Assembly: GCA_041401985.1 (NCBI GenBank)
Contig: JAWKTE010000020.1
Span: 9,341-73,340, forward strand
Source of the DNA: JACKHA01 sp041401985
Lineage (GTDB): Bacteria; Planctomycetota; Phycisphaerae; Phycisphaerales; UBA1924
Reading direction: 5' to 3'
Length of the DNA: 64,000 nucleotides
A program made the position numbers and the translations under genes. Shown here piece by piece: positions 49,038-57,887 of the stretch (position 1 is its first letter; each line of letters opens with the position of its first letter). A model generated the notes under the pieces. The model had not been told where the DNA came from. It did not search any database and saw only the letters and a program-made list of their open reading frames with translations.

Positions 49038-51299
49038 TCAGTTGAACTGGCCGCTGGTGAAGGGGGCGATGCCGGCGAAGTAGACGGGGTTGGACAGCGC
49101 GGGCTGCGAGGCCGAGCCGAGGCGGATGAGTTGGGCCAGGACCGGGACGGCGGTGGGCGTGGGGCTGCTGGTGTCGAAGGCCAGCACGGCGATGGTGTAG
49201 CGCTGGAACTGGTTGGGGTTCTGGGCGATCTTGGCGCGGACATCGTTGAGCAGCGCGCTGCCGTTCACGGAGATGTTGGTGCGGGCGTTGCTGGCCAGGG
49301 TCTGGAGCCCGGTCGTGACGGTGGAGCCGTCGGTGAAGCCGAACTCGAGCTGGTAGCGGAACGTGACGCCGGCGGAGGCGGCGAAGGGGTTGTAGATCGC
49401 GATGATGTCGTCGACGTTTGGCCCGCCGCCGCCCGGGAGGAACCCGTTGGAGAAGTAGGCGGCGGTGCCGATCTCCGTGGGCAGGGGGGCGGCGACGGCC
49501 TCGTCGATCGCGTCGTAGAAGATGGTGGTCTGGCTCGCGACGGCGGTGCTGGCGTTCACACGCAGCGTGAAGCGGACGTCGCTGGCGACCTCGGTCTCGG
49601 TGAAGGCGTCGCGGAGGTTGATCTGGCGGTGCCCGCCGCTGGGCGACAGGACGGTCACGACGCTGGAGTCCACCGAGGAGCCGTCGTTGAAGAAGGCGGT
49701 GAGCGTGACAACCGAGCCGACGGTCGAGGCGTTCTGCAGGACGTCGAGGAATGCGACGCCGTTGGACGGGATCTCGGCGGCGGAGGTGAACGCGCGGGTC
49801 GCGCCGTTGCCGGTCGAGCCGGCGGCGGCGTGGGCGCGGCGTGTGGAGCCGGTTGAGGGCTTGATGCCTCCGTCGGTCTCGAACGTCGTGGCGACGGCGG
49901 CGATCGGCTGATCGGCCGAGACGCGGACGCCGTAGACCCCGTCGGGGATGTCGAAGCGGGACATCTGGATCCCGCCGCGCCGGTAGGCGTCGAGCGGGCG
50001 GGTGACGGTGCGGATGGTGCCGGCGTTTGAGAAGATCTGGATCGTGACGGTGGTGTTGGTGTCGGAGAGGTTCAGGAAGGTGACGAAGGTTTCGCGGCTG
50101 GTGTCGTCGATTTCGACGCGGGGCAGGAGCCACTCCTGCTGGTCCTCGTTCAGGTTCGAGGCGTCGATGAACTGCTCGGAGACGCGACCGGCGTAGTCGG
50201 TGTGCTTGATGGACGCGATGAGCGGGATGAAGTCGGTGTTGTCCGGCGTGGAGACGGCGTCGCCGATGCCGCCCGAGTCGCGCGGCGTGGACCAGACCTC
50301 GATGGAGTACGGGGTCATGGGCAGGACGTCGAACTGGGCGTTGCCGTTGGTGTTGAAGAGGCGGAAGGTGTCGTGGGAGTTGGCCGCGAGTTCGCCGGTG
50401 GTGATGGTCTGGTCGCGGTCGACGACGCCCTGGTAGCGGATGATGATCTGGTAGACGACGTCGAAGTTGTTGGCGTTGCCGAGTTCGACGTCGGTGAGCA
50501 CGCCGGGGCCGCGATAGCCGCCGGGGTAGACCAGGCGGTTCTCGAAGAAGTTCTCGGCGCCCTGGGCCTTGGCCATGGTGACGGCGACGACGTAGACGCC
50601 GTTGTCCTCGGTGAAGCCGGTAGTCGAGTTGTACGTGCCGCGGACCGGGGTGTCGCCGAATGCGCCGGCGGAGGGGCTGGAGGAGATGTTGGGGTCGGAG
50701 GTGAGGTTCTCGATGTCGAGGTCGGCGATGGCCTGGACGACGGCCCAGGAGTCGTCGTCGGCGACGCGGCCGAAGACGGTGAACCGCTGGTCGACCAGGA
50801 ACTGCAGGTCGGAGTTGTCCTCGAGGTTGATGAACCACTGGCTGGTGGCGGTGTTGGGGCCGGCCTTGGCGAACGACAGCGTGCGCTCGTCGTGGGCGCG
50901 GACGGGGCTGGCCTCGTCGGGCACGGCCGCGAAGGTCTGGACGGTGGTGAGGCCGTCCTCTTCGGTGAAGTGGAACCCGCCGCCCTGGAGGACCGCCAGG
51001 CCCGAGGTGGAGACCTGGGAGCGTCGGTGGAACAGCGAGTCGGCCCAGCGGCCGGACTCGAGGTAGTTGATGAAGTTGGCGGTGTAGGTCGGGGAGTCGT
51101 TCACGAAGAGTTCGACGTAGACGTTGCCCAGGCTGGTCTCGATCAGCGCGACGGGGTTGTCGACGTTCTCGAGGTCGCCGGTGGACGGGACGGTGGAGGG
51201 ATCGAAGGCCAGGACGAGGCGACGCTCGAGCGACTCGAAGGCCTCGGCGAAGGGGGCGGCGTCGGCGGTGCGGGGACGGGTGAAAGAGGTCCGGGTCAT
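49038..51299 (-). CDS. Exported cyclophilin-type peptidyl-prolyl isomerase-like protein
   Basis: 753 residues from ATG 51299, AGGAGA upstream. Near the N-terminus is FESLERRLVLAFDPS, the LExR-LL type motif found on many exported planctomycete proteins. A cyclophilin domain spans about 45-220: VALIETSLGNVYVELFVNDSPTYTANFINYLESGRWADSLFHR, GLAVLQGGGFHF, SFAKAGPNTATSQWFINL and FTVFGRVADD. The catalytic Arg is within FHRRS and SQWFINL replaces SQFFI. The rest is beta-rich repeats (ETFVTFLNLSDTNTTVTIQIFSNAG; DDIIAIYNPFAASAGVTFRYQLEF) without a named family. Confidence 0.85.
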   Translation of the reverse strand: MTRTSFTRPRTADAAPFAEAFESLERRLVLAFDPSTVPSTGDLENVDNPVALIETSLGNVYVELFVNDSPTYTANFINYLESGRWADSLFHRRSQVSTSGLAVLQGGGFHFTEEDGLTTVQTFAAVPDEASPVRAHDERTLSFAKAGPNTATSQWFINLEDNSDLQFLVDQRFTVFGRVADDDSWAVVQAIADLDIENLTSDPNISSSPSAGAFGDTPVRGTYNSTTGFTEDNGVYVVAVTMAKAQGAENFFENRLVYPGGYRGPGVLTDVELGNANNFDVVYQIIIRYQGVVDRDQTITTGELAANSHDTFRLFNTNGNAQFDVLPMTPYSIEVWSTPRDSGGIGDAVSTPDNTDFIPLIASIKHTDYAGRVSEQFIDASNLNEDQQEWLLPRVEIDDTSRETFVTFLNLSDTNTTVTIQIFSNAGTIRTVTRPLDAYRRGGIQMSRFDIPDGVYGVRVSADQPIAAVATTFETDGGIKPSTGSTRRAHAAAGSTGNGATRAFTSAAEIPSNGVAFLDVLQNASTVGSVVTLTAFFNDGSSVDSSVVTVLSPSGGHRQINLRDAFTETEVASDVRFTLRVNASTAVASQTTIFYDAIDEAVAAPLPTEIGTAAYFSNGFLPGGGGPNVDDIIAIYNPFAASAGVTFRYQLEFGFTDGSTVTTGLQTLASNARTNISVNGSALLNDVRAKIAQNPNQFQRYTIAVLAFDTSSPTPTAVPVLAQLIRLGSASQPALSNPVYFAGIAPFTSGQFN

Positions 51300-51718
51300 C
51301 CGCTGCTCTCCTGGTGCGTCCGTGCTGGGACGGGGGTTGGACATCGGTTTCGGCGGGGCTTGGGTGCGCCGCGGGTTTGGTTTGGGGGCCCTGTCGCGGC
51401 GCGAGGCCGCGGGTTGGTCCATCGGGGATCAGAGGGCGTGTCCGTGAGGAACGCCGGGATGGCCCGATGGTGCGGACCCGCTGGGCGTCGGGTCCGGGGG
51501 TTCGCCCCGGCTCGCGGTGCCCGTGGGGGCATGGTAGCGGGACCGGGGCGTGGCCGGGGCGGGCGTGCCGCCTGTGGCTGTTTCAGCGTATCGGGGCGGG
51601 GGGTTGCGGGCAAGAGGGTTGTTTGGAGTGGGGCAGCGAGGGGAGCGGAACCGGGTGGGTGCGGCGCGGTGCGGGGAGTCCGGGCGGGTCGGGTGGCCGC
51701 CGCGGGTAGGATGGAGGC
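51300..51718. other. GC-rich intergenic region, no gene seen
   Basis: About 420 bases between divergent genes. No convincing frame, RNA or repeat of the families above. Confidence 0.4.
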
Positions 51719-52165
51719 ATGGAAGTTGCCCGGACCGATCCCGGCGAGGTGCGGGGGGCGTGGTGCCCCGCCTGCGGGCAGGCGCGGGGCATCCGGCGGG
51801 AGCGGCGGACGAGGCAACTCGACGCGTCCGACCTTGTGGTCGCGGCGATCTTCGGCCTGATCGGGGCGATGCTGGCTTGTCTTGGCCGCACGAGCACGCG
51901 GCTGCGATGCCCGTCGTGCCAGTGCCAGTTTCCCGAACCGATGGGTGCGGTGCGGGGATTCGTTCTTGTCACGCTCTTCGCGACGGTGTTCGGAACGGCG
52001 GCGTACTGGCTCCTGTCGGACGTCGCCGACGAGGCCATCGCCTGGCTCGGGGTTGCCGCCGTTGCGTTGCTTGGCTGCGCGGTCTACGTCGCCGTCGTGA
52101 AGGCCGTACTCCGTCGCTGGAGTTTGTGGCGCCGGAGCACCCAGACCACCACGACCGAGCGCTGA
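51719..52165 (+). CDS. Zinc-ribbon and two-helix membrane protein
   Basis: 148 residues from ATG 51719, GGAGG close upstream. CPACG and CPSCQCQF form a possible zinc ribbon, with a hydrophobic stretch between (VVAAIFGLIGAMLACLG). Two further membrane segments follow (GFVLVTLFATVFGTAAYWLL; AIAWLGVAAVALLGCAVYVAVV). Not recognised as a named family. It is convergent with ubiD. Confidence 0.65.
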   Translation: MEVARTDPGEVRGAWCPACGQARGIRRERRTRQLDASDLVVAAIFGLIGAMLACLGRTSTRLRCPSCQCQFPEPMGAVRGFVLVTLFATVFGTAAYWLLSDVADEAIAWLGVAAVALLGCAVYVAVVKAVLRRWSLWRRSTQTTTTER

Positions 52166-52210
52166 AGTTCTCCGTTCGCGGCTGGCGCAAGAGATGTGAA
52201 AGTCCGCGCT

Positions 52211-54328
52211 TCACAAGGCCGGCTGGAACGCCGCGAGCCCGTACTCGCTCCAGCGCCGGTCGATCAGATCCCGGGTCGGCTGGTCGACGCGCAGCACCGG
52301 GGGCCACGGGCGGCAGGGCTCGTTGTTGGCCGCGTCGGCGGGTGAGCCCTTGGGCGTGGCGTCGAAGATGATGCACGAGTGGGGTGGGCAGTCGACGGTC
52401 GTCGCGTCGCGTCCGGGGTCCGAGTTGGCCAGCCAGTGGAAGAGGCAGTCGTCGGGCTTGGAGAGGTCGGCGTCGCGGCCCAGAAGGATGACGAAGGGCG
52501 GCAGGGCGGCGGCGAAGTTCGGATCGCGGGCCGAGGCGTCGCGGAAGGCGGAGGCGATGGAGTCGGCGACAACGCGGCCCCGCCCCGCGGCTTCGGGCTC
52601 GTCGAAGGCCCGGTCGGCGCGGACGAGGCACCAGCCCGGCAGGTTGTCGTGGATCGTGGCGCCGAGGATGTGGGGAAGGTCGAGCAGCAGGCGGGCGATC
52701 GCGGGGTCGTGGCGCGTGGCGGGCGTGAGGTCAGGGCGTCCGGCCTGCTCGCCACCGAGGCGGGGCGTGCAATCGAAGCCGATCTTGGTGCCGGCGCCGA
52801 GGTGGGGGGAGGCGTGGTCGAGGATGTCGAGCGGGCCGCGGACGCGTTCGATGTCGCGGGCGGGGGCGCAGTGCTTCGACGCGGCGGCGAGGACGGCGTG
52901 GTGGTCGTGGACATCGACGTCATGGTCCACGACGAAGATGCACTTGGTCCAGGACATCTGGCCCGCGCCCCAAACCGCGTGCATGACGCGCCGGGCGTGG
53001 AGGGGGTACTGCTTTTTGATCTTGATGAAGGCGCAGTTGTGGAACGCGCCAAACATCGGGAGGTCGTAGTCCTCGATGTCGTGGATGAGGGTCTTGAGCA
53101 GCGGGAGCATGATGCGCTCGGTGGCCTTGCCGAGGATGTAGTCCTCTTGGGGCGGGAGGCCCACGACGGTGGTGGGGTAGATCGGTTTGGCCCGCATCGT
53201 GACGGCGGTGACGGTGACGATGGGGTAGCGATCGGGGAGGGAGTAGAAGCCGGTGTGGTCGCCGAAGGGGCCTTCGACGACGGCGCCGGGGCCGGGGGAG
53301 TGCTGGGTGCCGAGTGCCGGGTGCTGTTTTGGTGGGGTGAAGCCGATTGGGCCGGCATCGTGTGAGGCGAAGCCCTCGATGACGATCTCGGCGTTGCCGG
53401 GGATGTGGAGCGGGACGGTCTTGGCGCGGGCCAGCGGGATGCCGCCGCGATTGAGGAAGCCGGCCATGAGCAGTTCGGAGATGCCTGGGGGCAGGGGTGC
53501 GGTGGCGGCGTAGGGGAGGATGGGCTCGGCGCCCAGGACGATGGCGACGGGCATGGGCTGGCCGAGTTTCTTCCAGGAGCGCCAGTGGGCCGCGCCGTCG
53601 TGGTGCATGTGCCAGTGCATGGCGAGGGTGCGCGGGCCGAGGAGCTGCACGCGGTACATGCCGATGTTGTGCGAGGCGGGCTTTGGGCTGTCGCGGTCGT
53701 CGGCGTGGATGGTGTGGACGCCGGCGAGGGTGATGTAGCGGCCGCGGTGGGTGGCGTCCCAGTCGGGGCCGTGGGAGAGGCCTGGGATGTTCGCGTTGAT
53801 GTCGGCGGGCCAGTTGACGCCTGCGAGGTCGCCGTCCAGCGGCCAGCAGCGGATGATGGGCAGGCGGGTCAGGTCGATGGCGTCGCCGGTCAGGACGGTG
53901 TCGTGGTGCAGGGCGCGGCGGTTGCGTTTCGGGGCGATCTTGAGCAGCGGCAGGAACTGGCGGGCCTTGGCGAACGCCTCGGCGAGCGAGCGGGGCGGCT
54001 GGGGCTTGACGAGTGCGGCGATTCGGTCGGCGACGTCCTGGAAGGACCGGCCGAGCACGAGTTCCATCCGCCGGTAGGAGCCGAACGCGTTGATGAGCAC
54101 CGGGATGTCGGAGCCCTCGACGTTCTCGAAGAGCACGGCGGGGCCGCCGAGGCGGTGGAACCTGGGGTCGGTGGCCTGTGCGGCGGCGGACGGCGCATGA
54201 GGGGCGGGGCACTTGGAGAGCCGGTCGGCGATGGCGGCGATCTCGAGGATGGGCGAGACGCGGGCGCGGACGCGGACGAGTTCGCCTTCGCGTTCGAGCA
54301 GGGAGATGAGGTCGGAGAGCGTGCGCAT
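52211..54328 (-). CDS. UbiD-family prenylated-FMN decarboxylase
   Basis: 705 residues from ATG 54328, larger than UbiD (about 490) but near the size of some menaquinone-route or aromatic-acid members. Family blocks: PAVLFENVEGSDIPVLINAFGSYRRMELVLG, LPIIRCWPLDG, RYITLAGVHTIHADD, NIGMYRVQLLGPRTLAMHWHMHHDGAAHWRSWKKLG, MPVAIVLGAEPILPYAATAPLPPGISELLMAGFL and EIVIEGFA. The metal/prFMN site residues (HWHMHHDGA; Glu of VIEG) are in place. Quinone biosynthesis is the likely role, by family only. The region upstream carries half of a mirrored repeat (54341-54512). Confidence 0.92.
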   Translation of the reverse strand: MRTLSDLISLLEREGELVRVRARVSPILEIAAIADRLSKCPAPHAPSAAAQATDPRFHRLGGPAVLFENVEGSDIPVLINAFGSYRRMELVLGRSFQDVADRIAALVKPQPPRSLAEAFAKARQFLPLLKIAPKRNRRALHHDTVLTGDAIDLTRLPIIRCWPLDGDLAGVNWPADINANIPGLSHGPDWDATHRGRYITLAGVHTIHADDRDSPKPASHNIGMYRVQLLGPRTLAMHWHMHHDGAAHWRSWKKLGQPMPVAIVLGAEPILPYAATAPLPPGISELLMAGFLNRGGIPLARAKTVPLHIPGNAEIVIEGFASHDAGPIGFTPPKQHPALGTQHSPGPGAVVEGPFGDHTGFYSLPDRYPIVTVTAVTMRAKPIYPTTVVGLPPQEDYILGKATERIMLPLLKTLIHDIEDYDLPMFGAFHNCAFIKIKKQYPLHARRVMHAVWGAGQMSWTKCIFVVDHDVDVHDHHAVLAAASKHCAPARDIERVRGPLDILDHASPHLGAGTKIGFDCTPRLGGEQAGRPDLTPATRHDPAIARLLLDLPHILGATIHDNLPGWCLVRADRAFDEPEAAGRGRVVADSIASAFRDASARDPNFAAALPPFVILLGRDADLSKPDDCLFHWLANSDPGRDATTVDCPPHSCIIFDATPKGSPADAANNEPCRPWPPVLRVDQPTRDLIDRRWSEYGLAAFQPAL

Positions 54329-54340
54329 GGGAGAGGACTC

Positions 54341-54512
54341 ACCGCAGTGACGCAGAGTACGCAGAGGGAGGCGATGTGATGGGTGTGGTCGATCGGGGGC
54401 CGAGGTCGACCGAGGGTGGCGAGGTGTCTCCCGATGCCCGCGGGCTTCACCGGTGTATCCTGCATTCCTCGTGTCCTGCCTTCCTCTGCGCCCTCCGCGT
54501 CTCTGCGGTGAG
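54341..54512. repeat. Inverted repeat pair between divergent genes
   Basis: CACCGCAGTGACGCAGAG, then TACGCAGAGG (54341-54370), is mirrored by CCTCTGCGCCC, then TCCGCGTCTCTGCGGTGAG (54482-54512), at about 27 of 32 positions. The arms sit about 12 and 18 bases from the two divergent start codons, so each gene's mRNA would begin with or next to the same sequence. Confidence 0.7.
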
Positions 54513-54530
54513 TCCATGGTTGGAGACTTG

Positions 54531-55199
54531 ATGAGCGGTGATCGGTCCAAGTGGCAGGCGGCGGATTACGCGGCGGTGGCGGACTGGCCGGGGTACTTCG
54601 CGGCTGTTTCGGGCAAGCCGGCGCGGGAGACGCTGGTGGCCGCCCTCGATGCGTTCGACGCCGAGGGTCCGACCAGATTCCCGCGGGCGGCGGTGGACCT
54701 TGGGGCGGGCGAGGGGCGGGACACGGCCGAACTGCTCCGGCGCGGATGGCGGGTCGAGGCGATCGACGCGCACCCGGACGCGATCAAACGGATCTGGGCG
54801 CGGACGGACCTGGTGAACACGGATCGGCTGCGGACGTCGGCGGGGACGTACGAGGAGTGCTTCGTGCCGCCTTGCGACCTGCTGAACGCGTCGTTCTCGC
54901 TGCCTTTCTGCCACCCGGCGTATTACGCGGCGGTGTGGCGGAAGATCGAGGGAGCGGTGCGGGCGGGCGGGCGTTTCGCGGGGCAGTTCTTCGGGGACCG
55001 GGACACTTGGGCGAGCATCGAGGGGCGGTCGCACCATACGGAGGAGCAGGTGCGGGCGTTGCTGGCGGATTGGTCGGTCGAGTACTGGCGGATGGAAGAG
55101 AGCGACAAGCCCGACGCGATGGGCAACGTGAAGCACTGGCACCTGTTCCATGTGGTGGCGCGAAAGACGCCGGGTCCGACTCCGAGGAAGACGCCATGA
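54531..55199 (+). CDS. Class I SAM-dependent methyltransferase
   Basis: 222 residues from ATG 54531, GGAG 6 bases upstream; ATG 54516 is an alternative. Motif I is AVDLGAGEGRDTAELLRRGWRVEAIDAHPDAI, with the acidic residue of motif II in IDAH. A later block CDLLNASFSLPFCHPAYYAAVWRKI resembles TehB-like methyltransferases. The substrate is unknown. It overlaps the ABC transporter gene by ATGA, which makes it part of that operon. Confidence 0.88.
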   Translation: MSGDRSKWQAADYAAVADWPGYFAAVSGKPARETLVAALDAFDAEGPTRFPRAAVDLGAGEGRDTAELLRRGWRVEAIDAHPDAIKRIWARTDLVNTDRLRTSAGTYEECFVPPCDLLNASFSLPFCHPAYYAAVWRKIEGAVRAGGRFAGQFFGDRDTWASIEGRSHHTEEQVRALLADWSVEYWRMEESDKPDAMGNVKHWHLFHVVARKTPGPTPRKTP

Positions 55200-56470
55200 C
55201 GAGCAGCGGGAACGACGGGGGGGCGGCGGTGGCGTCGTCGGCGGCTGGAGCGGCTGGCACCGGCGCGGCGGCGATGGCTTCGCGGTCGGACTACGCCATC
55301 GACCTGGCGCACGTGGCCAAGACGTACCGCGGGCGGAAGAAAGTGCGGGCCCTCCGCGGGATCGAGATGCGGGTGCACCGCGGCGAGGTGTTCGGGCTGC
55401 TCGGGCCGAACGGGGCCGGCAAGAGCACGCTGGTCAAGATCCTGATGACGGTGATCAGCCCAAGCGAGTGCCACGGCACGATGCTGGGCGAGCAAGTCGG
55501 GCGGAAGGAGACGCTGGGTCGCGTGGGGTATCTGGCCGAGCACCACCGGTTCCCGGATTACCTGACCGGGGCCCAGGTGCTGGACTTCTTCGGGGCGATG
55601 GCCAAGGTGCCGGGGGCGGAGCGGAAGAAGCGGATCCCGCGGCTGCTGGAACTCGTCGGGATGAAGGACTGGGCGAACCAGAAGATCAAGAGTTACTCGA
55701 AGGGGATGCGCCAGCGCGTCGGGATCGCCCAGGCGCTGATGAACGAGCCGGACCTGATCCTGCTGGACGAGCCGACCGACGGCGTCGATCCGGTGGGGCG
55801 GCGCGACATCCGGAACCTGGTGCAGCATCTGAAGGACGAGGGTAAGACGGTGTTCGTCAACAGCCACCTGCTGAGCGAACTGGAGATGGTGTGCGACCGG
55901 GTGGCGATCCTGGTGCAGGGGGTGGTGAGCAAGCAGGGGACGCTGGACGAGCTGACCAGCGACAAGAAGCGGTACGAGATCGAGGTGGCGGGCGACGCGG
56001 TGCAGGCCCAGACGGCGTTCCGGGCCGCGCTTCCGGGGGCGGTTGGCCAGGGCGAGTTCCAGCCGGCGATGGAGGGAGCGGCCGGGCACGCCGCGGACGC
56101 GCCGCCGACGTCGTCGCCGCTGGCCCGCCGGGTCGGGCTGCACGGGAACCTGGCCACCGGCGAGTGGGTGGAAATCGAGCGGAACACGCTGCGGGTGGGC
56201 ACGACCGACCCCGCGGCGATCCAGCCGATCCTGGACGGGCTGCGGGAGCGCGGCGTGATGATCAGGAGCGTGCGCCCGATGCGCCCGTCGCTCGAGGACC
56301 TGTTCATGGAAGCGGTGACGGACCCGATGACGGGCGAGGTGCTCAAGCCCGGCGCGGCGGACGGCCCGGGGGGCGGGGCGCGGCACTCGGCGCGGGGGCT
56401 GGTCGATGGCGGCGGCGGTGCGACGGGCGCGGAGTCGGCTGGTTCCAGCGGCGGGGAGGTGCGGCCATGA
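55196..56470 (+). CDS. ABC exporter ATP-binding protein
   Basis: 424 residues from ATG 55196. Walker A GLLGPNGAGKSTLVKIL (about residues 73-89), signature YSKGMRQRVGIAQAL, Walker B LILLDEPTDGVDPVGRRD, and H-loop FVNSHLLSE. This is the CcmA/NatA exporter type. The C-terminal 150 residues hold a low-complexity insertion and a DUF4162-like end (VRPMRPSLEDLFMEAV), then a Gly-rich tail. It overlaps both neighbours by ATGA. Confidence 0.94.
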   Translation: MTSSGNDGGAAVASSAAGAAGTGAAAMASRSDYAIDLAHVAKTYRGRKKVRALRGIEMRVHRGEVFGLLGPNGAGKSTLVKILMTVISPSECHGTMLGEQVGRKETLGRVGYLAEHHRFPDYLTGAQVLDFFGAMAKVPGAERKKRIPRLLELVGMKDWANQKIKSYSKGMRQRVGIAQALMNEPDLILLDEPTDGVDPVGRRDIRNLVQHLKDEGKTVFVNSHLLSELEMVCDRVAILVQGVVSKQGTLDELTSDKKRYEIEVAGDAVQAQTAFRAALPGAVGQGEFQPAMEGAAGHAADAPPTSSPLARRVGLHGNLATGEWVEIERNTLRVGTTDPAAIQPILDGLRERGVMIRSVRPMRPSLEDLFMEAVTDPMTGEVLKPGAADGPGGGARHSARGLVDGGGGATGAESAGSSGGEVRP

Positions 56471-57735
56471 TGACGCAGACGTGGGCGATCTTCGTGGACG
56501 CGTACCGGGAACTCAACAGCAAGAAACTGTTCTGGATCACGATGGTGCTGTCGGGGCTGGTGGTGGCGCTGTTCGCGTGTGTCGGAATCGACGAGCGGAG
56601 CCCGACGTTCCTGTGGTTCCACATCGACTTTCTCCCGATCGACTCGACGATGTTCTCGCCCGCGCTGCTGTACAAACTGCTGTTCCTGAACCTCGGGCTG
56701 GGCGTGTGGCTGACCTGGATCGCGACGATCCTGGCGCTGATCTCGACGGCACCCATCTTCCCCGACCTGATCGCGGGCGGGGCGATCGAGACGGTGCTGA
56801 GCAAGCCGATCTCGCGGACGCGCCTGTTCCTGACGAAGTACGCCGCGGGGCTGCTGTTCGTGGGTCTGCAGGTCGGCGTGTTCACCGGCGCGAGTTTCCT
56901 CGTGATCGGGATCCGCGGCGGGGCGTGGGAGCCGGGGCTGTTCCTGGCCGTGCCGATCGTGGTGGTGTTCTTCTCGTACCTGTTCGCGGTGTGCGCCGTG
57001 CTCGGGCTGATGACGCGGAGCACGATCGCGAGCCTTTTGCTGACGATCCTGTTCTGGTTCTTCCTGTACCTGCTGAACATGGCCGACGCGATCTTCGTGA
57101 GTTTCCGTGAGCAGACGGAAGCCGAGATCGCGATGCGGACGGCGCAGATCGAACGGGCCGAGCGGGGCACGTCGCGGATGCTGGTGCGCCAGCGCGAGGC
57201 GGAGCAGCGGGCGGAGAACGGGGGCGAGCAGCCCGGCGGGTCGCTGCCGGACGGCGCGTCGCCCGGCGAGCCGGCCGGCGAGGGAACGCTGGCGGCGTGG
57301 ACGCCGACCGCGGAGGAGATCGACGCCGCCAACCCGTTCATCGCGCAGATGCGCCGCGACAACGAGCAGAGCCGCGACGGGCTGGCGCAGCTCGAGTGGT
57401 GGAGCGGGCTGATGTTCGCGATCAAGACGCCGCTGCCGAAGACGGGCGAGACGATCTCGCTCCTGAGCCGCACGCTGATCGACATGGCGGAACTGGAGGC
57501 GGCGGAGGCGGCGGCTTCGGAGGAAGACGGCGGCAGCGGTCGTGATGCGCCGCCGCTGATGCCAGGCCAGGAGCCTCCGGAACTCGATCGGGAGGCGATC
57601 GCGGAGGCTGGCGGTCGCGGGACGCGCGACGAGTTCCAGAGCCGCTCGGTGTGGTGGGTCATGGGCACGTCGCTCGCCTTCGAGGCGGCGGTCCTCGGGT
57701 TCGGCGCCTGGCGGTTCTCGCGGCGAGACTTCTGA
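56467..57735 (+). CDS. ABC exporter permease
   Basis: 422 residues from ATG 56467. About six membrane segments: LFWITMVLSGLVVALFACVG, WLTWIATILALISTAPIFPDLIAGG, GLLFVGLQVGVFTGASFLVIG, LAVPIVVVFFSYLFAVCAVLGLM, IASLLLTILFWFFLYLLNMADAI and, near the end, VMGTSLAFEAAVLGFGAW. ETVLSKPISRTRLFLTKY is the ABC-2 permease coupling region. A long charged, Pro/Gly-rich loop separates the last helix. The cargo is unknown. Confidence 0.9.
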   Translation: MMTQTWAIFVDAYRELNSKKLFWITMVLSGLVVALFACVGIDERSPTFLWFHIDFLPIDSTMFSPALLYKLLFLNLGLGVWLTWIATILALISTAPIFPDLIAGGAIETVLSKPISRTRLFLTKYAAGLLFVGLQVGVFTGASFLVIGIRGGAWEPGLFLAVPIVVVFFSYLFAVCAVLGLMTRSTIASLLLTILFWFFLYLLNMADAIFVSFREQTEAEIAMRTAQIERAERGTSRMLVRQREAEQRAENGGEQPGGSLPDGASPGEPAGEGTLAAWTPTAEEIDAANPFIAQMRRDNEQSRDGLAQLEWWSGLMFAIKTPLPKTGETISLLSRTLIDMAELEAAEAAASEEDGGSGRDAPPLMPGQEPPELDREAIAEAGGRGTRDEFQSRSVWWVMGTSLAFEAAVLGFGAWRFSRRDF

Positions 57736-57775
57736 ACGACGGTCCTCCCCCTTCCCCCGGCGCCTCGATCGGCGC

Positions 57776-57870
57776 AGTGCCCGACGCGCAAGCGTCGCGG
57801 TCGGGCGGCCAGGAGGCCAAGAGGGCGCAGGGTTGTTCGGACCCCACGCTCGCGCGTGGGGCTCTGCGCC
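57776..57870. repeat. Palindromic repeat of the CACGCTCGCGCGTG family
   Basis: Left arm GTGCCCGACGCGCAAGCGTC (57778-57797), right arm ACCCCACGCTCGCGCGTGGG (57841-57860) followed by GCTCTGCG. Same family as in lnt (31936) and at 63894. It fills the gap between the ABC permease and modA. Confidence 0.75.
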
Positions 57871-57887
57871 GTTGATACGCTGGGGGC

